A stretch of 19,299 nt of DNA from an uncultured Cytophagaceae bacterium (GTDB taxonomy: Bacteria; Bacteroidota; Bacteroidia; Cytophagales; Spirosomataceae). Location: the NCBI GenBank assembly GCA_938008575.1, contig CALLKB010000051.1:1-19299 (forward strand), in the 5' to 3' direction. Under the pieces are notes generated by a model. That model did not search any database. It saw only the letters and a list, made by a program, of their open reading frames with translations, and was not told the DNA's origin. Below are positions 7,782 through 14,428 of this stretch, piece after piece. A program made the translations under genes and the position numbers. Position 1 is the first letter of the stretch; each line of letters begins with the position of its first letter.

Positions 7782-7940
7782 ATGTTTAAGCAATTTATAT
7801 CCAATATCCCAGGGGCAGACTCCTATATGATATTCTCCTTATTAACCTTTATGGTATTTTTCACGGCAGTGGGTATCTACATGTTTTGGATGGACCGGAA
7901 GCATGTGGAACGGATGAAGAACCTTCCATTTGAAAAATAA
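7782..7940 (+). CDS. ccoQ: CcoQ-like small cbb3 oxidase subunit
   Basis: A 52-residue protein starting MFKQFISNIPGADSY. It has one transmembrane helix (about residues 16-36), a WMDRKHVERM positive patch on the cytoplasmic side and a short tail. Small single-helix proteins in this slot between N/O and P are CcoQ/FixQ, which stabilise the oxidase. Sequence conservation in this family is low, so the call rests mainly on size, topology and position. It starts 4 bp after the ccoNO stop codon, consistent with translational coupling. Confidence 0.78.
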   Translation: MFKQFISNIPGADSYMIFSLLTFMVFFTAVGIYMFWMDRKHVERMKNLPFEK

Positions 7941-7973
7941 AGAAATCGAACTATAGAATTAAAATCGAATATT

Positions 7974-8711
7974 ATGGCTTTAACATTTATGGAAATATGG
8001 CTGATTAGTTTGATCTTTTTGACGGGGATCATCATTTTGGTTGTGACATTGCAACTGAATGCAGCATTGAAAAAACTATCCAAAGATCCTCAGGCGGTAG
8101 CAGAGGATGAATTGTCATGGTGGGAAAAGTTCAAAGGATTAAAGCCACTGGAACAGGAGCGTGAGTTAATCATGGAGCATACCTATGATGGGATTGCAGA
8201 ATTGGATAACCCGACGCCCCCATGGTTTATGTATTTGTTTTATTCTACGATTATTTTCGGATTTATCTATGGGGCATATTACCATGTATACCAAGATGGC
8301 AATATCCAAGAAGCAGAATACAAAACGGAAGTTGCAGCTGCCGAAAAAGCACGCGAAGCTTACATGAAGCAATTTGCAAATTCTGTTAATGAGGACAATG
8401 TTGTCGTAGTTAAGGAAGCAAAAGATTTAACAGAAGGGTCACAGATTTATTCGACAAATTGCGTAGCTTGTCATGGTGATAAGGGTCAAGGAGGCGTAGG
8501 TCCAAACTTGACTGATAAATTTTGGATTCACGGTGGTGGGATCAAGGATTTATTTAAAACAATCACGCACGGTATTCCGGAGAAGGGGATGATTGCTTGG
8601 GAAAAGACATTAAATCCTTTGCAAATTCAAAAAGTAGCTTCGTATATTTTAACATTACAAGGTACTAATCCTCCAGGAGCCAAGGAACCACAAGGAGAAG
8701 AAGTAAAATAA
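7974..8711 (+). CDS. ccoP: cbb3-type cytochrome c oxidase subunit III (CcoP), single-haem form
   Basis: Membrane-anchored c-type cytochrome that passes electrons to the CcoNO core. The N-terminus has two hydrophobic helices (about 8-30 and 83-105). Between them lies the conserved CcoP stretch with HTYDGIAELDNPTPPWF (69-85), which marks the family. A charged helical linker follows, then one cytochrome c domain with CVACH (163-167) and a likely axial Met206 (KGMIAW). Proteobacterial CcoP carries two haem c groups; only one CxxCH is present here, a form I recall from other Bacteroidota. It lies 33 bp after ccoQ. The length of 245 residues is short for the family because one haem domain is missing. 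Confidence 0.92.
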   Translation: MALTFMEIWLISLIFLTGIIILVVTLQLNAALKKLSKDPQAVAEDELSWWEKFKGLKPLEQERELIMEHTYDGIAELDNPTPPWFMYLFYSTIIFGFIYGAYYHVYQDGNIQEAEYKTEVAAAEKAREAYMKQFANSVNEDNVVVVKEAKDLTEGSQIYSTNCVACHGDKGQGGVGPNLTDKFWIHGGGIKDLFKTITHGIPEKGMIAWEKTLNPLQIQKVASYILTLQGTNPPGAKEPQGEEVK

Positions 8712-8729
8712 ACCTTAACAAATATACGT

Positions 8730-8948
8730 ATGAGAAAGAATGTCGGTAAAATGGATCGAGTAGTTAGAATAGCAATCGCAGTTGTATTGTCAATTTTGGC
8801 CTATTCAAAAATAATCCCAAGTGATTTCGCTTTGGGTGTTTACTTAGTTGCTGTAATCATCGCATTAACGGGATTTATTCGATTTTGCCCACTCTACAAA
8901 ATCTTACATAAAAGTACCTGCCGAGAGGAACCTCCACATATTAGTTAA
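8730..8948 (+). CDS. Small DUF2892 (YgaP-like) membrane protein
   Basis: A 72-residue protein with two predicted helices (about 11-26 and 31-50). It has the family signatures RNVGxxDRxxR-like at the start (MRKNVGKMDRVVRIAI) and CPLYKILHKSTC at the end, with C53 and C64 flanking a cytoplasmic turn. This matches the DUF2892/YgaP membrane-domain family, often found alone or fused to rhodanese domains. It starts 18 bp after ccoP and is the last gene before an intrinsic terminator, so it appears to be transcribed with the oxidase subunits. Its function is unknown; the paired cysteines would suit a sulfur or metal role, but that is speculation. Confidence 0.85.
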   Translation: MRKNVGKMDRVVRIAIAVVLSILAYSKIIPSDFALGVYLVAVIIALTGFIRFCPLYKILHKSTCREEPPHIS

Positions 8949-8954
8949 TTAAAA

Positions 8955-8985
8955 AAGGTCCGGTGAAATTCGGACCTTCTTTTTT
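8955..8985 (+). terminator. Intrinsic terminator whose T-tract abuts the ccoG start codon
   Basis: AAGGTCCG (8955-8962) pairs perfectly with CGGACCTT (8971-8978) across an 8-base loop and is followed by CTTTTTT (8979-8985). The ccoG ATG begins at 8986, directly after the last T. The structure would end transcription of ccoS-DUF2892, and it also occupies the whole ribosome-binding region of ccoG. Confidence 0.85.
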
Positions 8986-10380
8986 ATGTCAAATTTCAAT
9001 ATTGATAATGATGATTTTCGAAATCATCTCTATAATCAAACCAAAGACGGTAAACGTCTCTGGATCTATCCGGGACGCATAATAGGTCAATTCTATAAAT
9101 TAAGAAGCTATTTTTCCTATTTATTATTAACACTATTATTTGGATTACCTTGGATTGAATATAAGAATCAACCCATCTTTTTGTTTAACGTACTCGAGCG
9201 CAAATTCATCTTTTGGGGTGTGCCTTTCTTTCCGCAGGACTTTCATTTAGTTGCATTAGGTTTGGTTTGTTTTCTGATCTTCATCAGTCTGTTTACCGTT
9301 TTATTCGGTCGAATATGGTGTGGATGGGCATGCCCACAAACCATTTTCATGGAAATGCTCTTCCGTAAAATTGAATATTGGATCGAAGGGGATGATAAGG
9401 CCCAAAGACGCTTGAACGAGTCGCCGTGGACAAATGAGAAAATTCTCAAAAAAGGCAGCAAGCATAGCTTGTTTCTCATTTTAGCTTTTGCGATATCCAA
9501 CACCTTTTTAATGTACATTATTGGGAAACAGGCATGGTTACAAATCGTACTAGGCAATCCCATTGAACATATCAAAGGATTGATCGCGATGCTCATCTTT
9601 ACAGCTGTTTTCTATTTTGTGTTTGCGCGCTTCAGGGAAATGGTATGCATGGTCGTATGTCCTTACGGTCGTTTGCAAGGCGTATTGTTAGATAATAATT
9701 CCATTTTGGTTCAATATGACCATGTCCGAGGGGAGCCACGAGGCAAAGTTTCCAAAACAGAAAGCAAAGGGGATTGCATCGATTGTCACTGGTGTGTGCG
9801 GGTTTGTCCTACGGGGATTGATATACGAAATGGCAGTAACCAACTCGAATGTATCGGATGTACAGCTTGTATAGACGCTTGCGATGCGGTGATGGAAAAG
9901 ATTGACAAACCCAAAGGTCTGATCCGCTATGATTCGTTAAACGGCGTTAACACAGGCACAAAGTTAAAATTCACAACTCGAATAGGAGCATATACGGGCG
10001 TATTAGTGCTCATCATTGGGATTTTGGTATTTATGTTGGCTACTCGAAGAAACTGGGAATCCACCTTATTACGCACACCAGGTATGACATTCCAAGTAGA
10101 TGAAAAATTGCATACCGTGAGCAATATATATAATTTAGAAATTCTGAATAAATCGATGGAAGACCAGGCGTTTGAGGTGCATGTCGACAAGCCACTTGAA
10201 CTTATTTGGATAGGCAAGGGGATAGGTAACATTGAAAAAGGGAAACAGGTTAAAACGGAGTTTTTCATTAAGGCCAAAATTGGCGCTTGGAAGCAAGGCG
10301 AAAAAATCCCTATTCATATCCGAAATGATCAAGGACAAGAAGAAACATTAAAAACTAGCTTTATTCAACCAGATGAGTAA
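8986..10380 (+). CDS. ccoG: CcoG/RdxA/FixG-family ferredoxin-like cbb3 assembly protein
   Basis: Polytopic membrane protein with two [4Fe-4S] clusters, linked in other bacteria to Cu(II) reduction for cbb3 assembly. Features in order are GKRLWIYPGR (22-31), membrane helices (about 42-55, 85-107, 160-180, 197-215), the intramembrane CGWACPQT (112-119) and VVCPYGR (223-229). The ferredoxin cysteines follow at C264, C267, C270 and C274 (CIDCHWCVRVCP) and C289, C292, C295 and C299. A last helix (about 332-350) leads into an Ig-like periplasmic domain. The start at 8986 is required by the conserved N-terminus, yet it directly follows the T-tract of a terminator, so the mRNA either reads through or begins further upstream. 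It overlaps ccoH by 8 bp. Confidence 0.95.
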   Translation: MSNFNIDNDDFRNHLYNQTKDGKRLWIYPGRIIGQFYKLRSYFSYLLLTLLFGLPWIEYKNQPIFLFNVLERKFIFWGVPFFPQDFHLVALGLVCFLIFISLFTVLFGRIWCGWACPQTIFMEMLFRKIEYWIEGDDKAQRRLNESPWTNEKILKKGSKHSLFLILAFAISNTFLMYIIGKQAWLQIVLGNPIEHIKGLIAMLIFTAVFYFVFARFREMVCMVVCPYGRLQGVLLDNNSILVQYDHVRGEPRGKVSKTESKGDCIDCHWCVRVCPTGIDIRNGSNQLECIGCTACIDACDAVMEKIDKPKGLIRYDSLNGVNTGTKLKFTTRIGAYTGVLVLIIGILVFMLATRRNWESTLLRTPGMTFQVDEKLHTVSNIYNLEILNKSMEDQAFEVHVDKPLELIWIGKGIGNIEKGKQVKTEFFIKAKIGAWKQGEKIPIHIRNDQGQEETLKTSFIQPDE

Positions 10381-10834
10381 TAATCAACAAAAGAAAGGGT
10401 TTCATTGGGGACATGGAATCATTATCACATTCGTCCTATTCGGTGCATTCATGGCCTATTTTTACATCAATATGTCGCACGAAAAAATCGAATTAGTAGG
10501 GGAAAACTATTATGCGGATGGACAAGCATACCAAGAAAAAATTAACCTACAGAATCAAGCGATACCTGCTACCCAACAAATTCAGGTAAAATCCATTGCG
10601 AATGATCAATTTATCTTGATCCAATTACCTGCAGGATGTGATTCGGCGAATGTACAGTTTTTCAGACCCTCCAATGCAGCTCAGGACAAAACGATAAAAT
10701 GGAATTCAAAAGACGGTTTAAACTGGACTTTCCCAACGGATTTTTTAGTTGCAGGACCTTGGAAACGTAGTGTCAGTTGGTCCGTTGCTGGAAAATCCTA
10801 CTTACAAGAAGATCGTATATTCATTTCTAAATAG
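10373..10834 (+). CDS. ccoH: CcoH/FixH-family cbb3 assembly protein
   Basis: A 153-residue protein with a short charged N-terminus, one transmembrane helix (about 14-33) and a periplasmic beta-domain. The stretch GENYYADGQAYQEKIN (about 43-58) after the helix is the usual FixH landmark. FixH acts with the copper ATPase CcoI and stays with the oxidase in several bacteria. Its start codon lies inside the 3-prime end of ccoG (8-bp overlap) and the next gene begins 2 bp after its stop, so ccoG, ccoH and the SafE-like gene form one translationally coupled unit. Confidence 0.9.
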   Translation: MSNNQQKKGFHWGHGIIITFVLFGAFMAYFYINMSHEKIELVGENYYADGQAYQEKINLQNQAIPATQQIQVKSIANDQFILIQLPAGCDSANVQFFRPSNAAQDKTIKWNSKDGLNWTFPTDFLVAGPWKRSVSWSVAGKSYLQEDRIFISK

Positions 10835-10836
10835 TC

Positions 10837-11502
10837 ATGGACTCCTGGTATTACGCATTTTTTATTGGATTAGCGGGCAGTTGGCATTGCGCCATCATGT
10901 GTGGTCCGCTTATGCAACAAATTGAGCAAAGGAGTAATCAAAGAGGGCGCATGCTGATCTATACGCTCGGCCGCTTATTCATGTACGGAATATTGGGTTT
11001 TTCCGTCGCTAAACTCGGTTCCATTTGGCTTTTTCCTTCATGGTGGCATATTTATTATGTATTTGCGGGACTGGTGCTCGTCTTATTACTGAGTAAAAAA
11101 TTAAGTGACAATCTATTTAAACTACTGCATAAGTCGGTGGGTCAAAAACTTATTCAGCTTGGCAAAAAACTAGGGGCTTTGGGCTACTTTTTCTTAGGGA
11201 TGAGCAATGGATTATTACCCTGTGGGCTTGTTATTGGAGGACTAAGTATTGCATTGTTACAATCAAATGCGTGGTTAGGAGCCTTAAGTATGCTATCCTT
11301 TGGAATTGCAACCTTACCCGCCTTAAAATTGAGTCTTTGGGGTATTCAAAAAATCACCCGTTTTAGCGCTTTATTTCAATATTTAGGTTGGGGCATCGCC
11401 TTTCTATTGCTCTTTCGGGGAGCATGGGGAATAGCCATGACGCAATCGGCTTATTTACAGCATTCGCCAATAAGCCCAATCATTTGCCATCCTTTTTCTT
11501 AG
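10837..11502 (+). CDS. SafE/TauE-like (COG2836) polytopic membrane protein of cbb3 clusters
   Basis: A 221-residue protein with about six transmembrane helices. It belongs to the sulfite exporter TauE/SafE-type family usually seen beside ccoGH. Two features repeat those of CcdA/DsbD-like proteins: GSWHCAIMCGP near the N-terminus (H17, C18, C22) and NGLLPCGLV (C129) at the start of the second half. The membrane-embedded cysteines could carry out thiol or metal transfer during oxidase maturation, but the substrate is unproven and the sulfite-exporter name is likely misleading here. It is coupled to ccoH by a 2-bp gap. Its TAG stop interlocks with the TAA stop of the convergent response regulator in a 4-bp overlap (11499-11502), with no terminator between. 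Confidence 0.85.
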   Translation: MDSWYYAFFIGLAGSWHCAIMCGPLMQQIEQRSNQRGRMLIYTLGRLFMYGILGFSVAKLGSIWLFPSWWHIYYVFAGLVLVLLLSKKLSDNLFKLLHKSVGQKLIQLGKKLGALGYFFLGMSNGLLPCGLVIGGLSIALLQSNAWLGALSMLSFGIATLPALKLSLWGIQKITRFSALFQYLGWGIAFLLLFRGAWGIAMTQSAYLQHSPISPIICHPFS

Positions 11503-12560
11503 AATTTCAAATTCGCGAGAAGCTCAGGTTTGAGAATGGTCATTTCGGCACCTTTGACGTCGATTAGACCTTCCTTTTTGAAATCACTTAATGTACGAAT
11601 AACCGATTCAGTAGCCGTACCCACGCGTGAGGCTAGGTCTTCGCGGGAAAGGCGCATGGTAACGGGACCATCCGCTGAATCGCCATAGGTTTTGACTAAT
11701 TCCACCAAAGCTTGAGCAACGCGTTTGCGAAGTGACTGATAGGCCATGGAGAATAAGATGGATTCATTTTTCAACAAATATCCGGTCAATGCTTTCCGGA
11801 AATGAATCTCGATATGAATATTATCGTGTAATTTTTCATTGAATTCGCGCACTGGAATACTTAAAATTTGGACTTCTTCTAAGGCTTCTGCCGACTCGCG
11901 GTACAATTGATTTTCAAGAATATCAACAAAGCCAAAAAATTCACCTGGCTTGACAAAGGAGGTGATAAAGTATTTGCCTTCCCGATTCGTATGATAGGTT
12001 TTTACTTTCCCCTTTACTAAGTAATACAAACGATTAGGGGAATCACCCTCAGAGTAGATGATGGATTTTTTGGATAGGTTCTGTTGTTTTTTCTCCGCGT
12101 TGAAGTGTTCAAAATCCAAAAAAGCCAGTGCTTCTTCAGCAAAAGCTAAATCTGCCTGATTCAACTGGGGATCTGGGCTAACTGAGGGACGCTGTTTCTT
12201 CAGTCGAGATTCAATGGCTTTGAGTAGTTCAACTTCTTGAAAAGGTTTAGTCAAATAGTCGTCGGCACCCATTTCCATGCCTTTTCGCATGTCTGCCCGT
12301 TCTGTTTTGGCAGTTAGGAAAATGAATGGAATGCGAGCTAATTCCGGTTGATTGGAAAAGACTTGCAAAACACCGAAACCATCTAAATTGGGCATCATGA
12401 TATCACAAATCACGACATCGGGTAAAATGCTTTTAGCTAGACGAACCCCTTCGATGCCGTCGGAAGCTGTTTCGACCTGATAACCTGATAATTCCAATAA
12501 TTCGGCAGTATTCTCGCGAATATCGACATTATCTTCAATGATGAGTATTATAGTTGGCAT
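11499..12560 (-). CDS. Response regulator: receiver domain fused to Crp/Fnr-type DNA-binding protein
   Basis: The 353 residues hold three modules. The receiver (1-122) has acidic E9/D10, phosphoacceptor D53 (VICDIMMPNLDG), T83 and K105. The Crp-like beta-roll (about 160-245) includes IIYSEGDSPNRLYYLVKGKV. The winged helix (about 275-345) has LSREDLASRVGTATESVIR as helix-turn-helix. E318 and R322 align with the base-contacting Glu and Arg of Crp and Fnr, which read the TGA/TCA core. The N-terminal cysteine cluster of Fnr is absent, so it should not sense oxygen itself; the signal would come by phosphorylation. It overlaps the kinase gene by 26 bp and is surely co-expressed with it. Functionally it resembles FixJ and FixK joined in one chain. 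Targets are inferred to include cbb3 promoters. Confidence 0.93.
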   Translation of the reverse strand: MPTIILIIEDNVDIRENTAELLELSGYQVETASDGIEGVRLAKSILPDVVICDIMMPNLDGFGVLQVFSNQPELARIPFIFLTAKTERADMRKGMEMGADDYLTKPFQEVELLKAIESRLKKQRPSVSPDPQLNQADLAFAEEALAFLDFEHFNAEKKQQNLSKKSIIYSEGDSPNRLYYLVKGKVKTYHTNREGKYFITSFVKPGEFFGFVDILENQLYRESAEALEEVQILSIPVREFNEKLHDNIHIEIHFRKALTGYLLKNESILFSMAYQSLRKRVAQALVELVKTYGDSADGPVTMRLSREDLASRVGTATESVIRTLSDFKKEGLIDVKGAEMTILKPELLANLKF

Positions 12561-13779
12561 AGCTTAATCGGGGTAATGAGATGGTCAATGTAGTTCCTAA
12601 TCCAAGTTCACTTCGTAATTTCAGTTCTCCTCCGAGCAGTCGCATGTAGCGATCCATTAGGTGAAGCCCAAGTCCAGTTCCGGGGATAACATTTGCGTTT
12701 CCACCACGGAAGAAGCGTTCAAATAAGTGTTTTTGATCGGCTTCGCTGATGCCAATTCCTTGGTCGATGATTTCCATGTAAAGTGATTGATCATGCATCG
12801 AAGCTTTCAGAAAAACGTCTTTTTGCGAGAATTTAAGCGCGTTTGATAATCCGTTCAACAGTACTTTACGCAACATCGAAGTATCCGAAACAAAATCGTT
12901 TAAATCGTCTTGAAGGCTCAGGGAAATTTGTTGGCCCGGCCTACGCATCCCATCCACTTCGGTTACTAAATCACTTAAGAATTCGCTTACCACAAATGTA
13001 TCAGGTCGAACTTCTACTTTACCGGCTTCTAATTTGCCAACGGACAAAAATTCTTCGAGTATCTCAGTCAAATGGGCGACGGATGATTTAATCCGTTGGA
13101 TGTGTTGGCTTCGTTTGGGTTGGTCTTCCGACAACATATATTTCTCAATCAGAGAAGCCGACGAAAGGATGGAGGTTAGTGGAGTTCTAAATTCATGCGA
13201 AGCCATGGAGACAAAACGCGTTTTGAGGTCACCTAACTCAATTTCCTTTTGAAGAGACAATTCCAATTCTTTGGTTTGAATCTCTAATTTTTCGAGGGTA
13301 TTTTGTAGTGCTTGGGTACGGGATTCTACTTCAGCTTCGAGCGATTCGTTCAATTGGTTAATTTCTTGATTTCGCAGAATTAATTCCATTTCCACTTTGC
13401 GCTTGAGTGTTACGTCGCTGACAAAGGCGATGTAATATATTTGGTCGCCGGATTTAAAGTGGCTTAATGAAATTTCAATGGGAAAGAGGGATTCGTCTTT
13501 GCGTTTGGCTTTCAGGTCAAGACCTACACCCATAGGACGAGAGACAGGACTGTGATTAATTTTACTTAAATGGCCTTCGTGTTTGTGCTTCAGGTGATTA
13601 GGAATTAAAATAGAAATATTTTGGCCTAATAATTCCGCTTCAGAATACCCGAAGAGTCGGTGCGCAAACTCATTCGAAAGAATCATTTCAAAAGAGGCAT
13701 TGGTGACGATAATACCGATGGACGCCTCGTGAAAAATGGCTTCAAAATGCGCAGGAAGAGGGAATAAAGCAGATGACAT
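12535..13779 (-). CDS. FixL-like PAS sensor histidine kinase
   Basis: A 414-residue soluble kinase with no membrane segment. The PAS domain (about 10-128) includes HRLFGYSEAELLGQNISILIP and the KRKDESLFPIEIS core, both close to FixL. H67 lies where the haem-ligating His200 of Bradyrhizobium FixL sits; the position of FixL Arg220 is Leu87. A coiled-coil signalling helix (about 130-185) leads to HisKA with H195 (SMASHEFRTPL). The ATPase domain has N313 (N box), DQGIGIS (339-345), the F box (354-360) and GTGLGL (367-372). It is the upstream partner of the receiver-Crp regulator, next to the oxidase cluster. Haem-based oxygen or NO sensing is inferred from one aligned histidine and the context; a haem-free PAS is the alternative. 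Confidence 0.9.
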   Translation of the reverse strand: MSSALFPLPAHFEAIFHEASIGIIVTNASFEMILSNEFAHRLFGYSEAELLGQNISILIPNHLKHKHEGHLSKINHSPVSRPMGVGLDLKAKRKDESLFPIEISLSHFKSGDQIYYIAFVSDVTLKRKVEMELILRNQEINQLNESLEAEVESRTQALQNTLEKLEIQTKELELSLQKEIELGDLKTRFVSMASHEFRTPLTSILSSASLIEKYMLSEDQPKRSQHIQRIKSSVAHLTEILEEFLSVGKLEAGKVEVRPDTFVVSEFLSDLVTEVDGMRRPGQQISLSLQDDLNDFVSDTSMLRKVLLNGLSNALKFSQKDVFLKASMHDQSLYMEIIDQGIGISEADQKHLFERFFRGGNANVIPGTGLGLHLMDRYMRLLGGELKLRSELGLGTTLTISLPRLSYANYNTHH

Positions 13780-13824
13780 ATAACGCGATTAGCCTTCAAT
13801 TTACAAAATTTAAAAGCATGGGGC

Positions 13825-13859
13825 AAAAAAAAAGCTAACTCTCAAAGAGAATTAGCTTT
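13825..13859 (-). terminator. Strong intrinsic terminator of the fibre/T9SS operon
   Basis: AAAGCTAACTCTC (13831-13843) and GAGAATTAGCTTT (13847-13859) form a 13-bp stem with one C-A mismatch and a 3-base loop. On the minus strand it is followed by an uninterrupted run of nine T (13833-13825, partly shared with the stem). It lies 34 bp past the T9SS-protein stop codon and insulates the kinase gene from the fibre operon. Confidence 0.9.
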
Positions 13860-13893
13860 CGGGGATTCCTAGTTCTAAAAATAGCTTAAAATA

Positions 13894-14421
13894 TTATAAT
13901 TCTTTAATTAAAATCATGGTTGTCGGTTTCCCTTTTTGAGTAATGTGTAAAATATATTGTCCGGATCTCAGCATTCCTAAATTCGTAACATCAATCAGTT
14001 TCGTGAGGTTTGGAAATGATTTTTCATAGATAGGGTTCCCGACGAGATCAAAAATGGAAATTTGCGTGGGGTAATCTACTTCCTCAGATAACGATATGGT
14101 CACATGGTCAAGGAACGGATTAGGATAGGCGGTAAAAGTGATCATTGCGTCTGGATCTTTATTTGTGTTCGTAACCGAAGCAATGGGTTGTGTTTTATAA
14201 CTTACACCAAATCCAGGTTGTTTAAAACCCTGTCTAATGGCTAATTTCCCATTCGAATAGGTCCCAGCAACGCTGGTTTGCCCAACCACATGCGAAAAAT
14301 ACTGGCCATTTAACATTTTGGTGGCGCCCCCGCCGCTAATAGTTGAGTTCATCAACTTTTGAGCGTGAGCGCTTACACCAATTATTAAACAGAGAGCACA
14401 GAGTATTAAGAGCTTTTTCAT
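13894..14421 (-). CDS. Small secreted protein with T9SS type A C-terminal sorting domain
   Basis: The 175 residues start MKKLLILCALCLIIGVSAHA, a clear signal peptide with likely cleavage after A20. A short mature region (21-75) contains ISGGGATKMLNGQYFSHVV and GKLAIRQGFKQPG, seen in small proteins that accompany large Bacteroidota surface proteins. A T9SS type A sorting domain follows (about 98-175) with AYPNPF, ISIFDLVGNPIYE and LRSGQYILHI, ending in IKEL. The protein is therefore expected to cross the outer membrane through T9SS and be anchored or released there. An in-frame start at 14451 would add ten residues before the signal peptide and overlap the upstream gene; 14421 gives a clean signal peptide and a 7-bp gap. 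It is co-transcribed with the giant fibre gene and may anchor or assist it. Confidence 0.88.
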   Translation of the reverse strand: MKKLLILCALCLIIGVSAHAQKLMNSTISGGGATKMLNGQYFSHVVGQTSVAGTYSNGKLAIRQGFKQPGFGVSYKTQPIASVTNTNKDPDAMITFTAYPNPFLDHVTISLSEEVDYPTQISIFDLVGNPIYEKSFPNLTKLIDVTNLGMLRSGQYILHITQKGKPTTMILIKEL

Positions 14422-14428
14422 GGTGTTA

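Noticed and set aside
9243..10338. Minus-strand frames of 67-117 codons inside ccoG
   Set aside because: They are opposite the conserved CcoG ferredoxin and membrane regions and show no recognisable domain.
11499..12560. Oxygen sensing by an Fnr-type iron-sulfur cluster in the regulator
   Set aside because: The N-terminal cysteine cluster is absent; C52 in the receiver is the only cysteine I find.
13804..13811. Minus-strand AAATTTTG as the -7 box of the kinase gene
   Set aside because: One mismatch, no -33 TTG, and the position 36.5 bp upstream falls in the terminator hairpin with no Fnr-type dyad.
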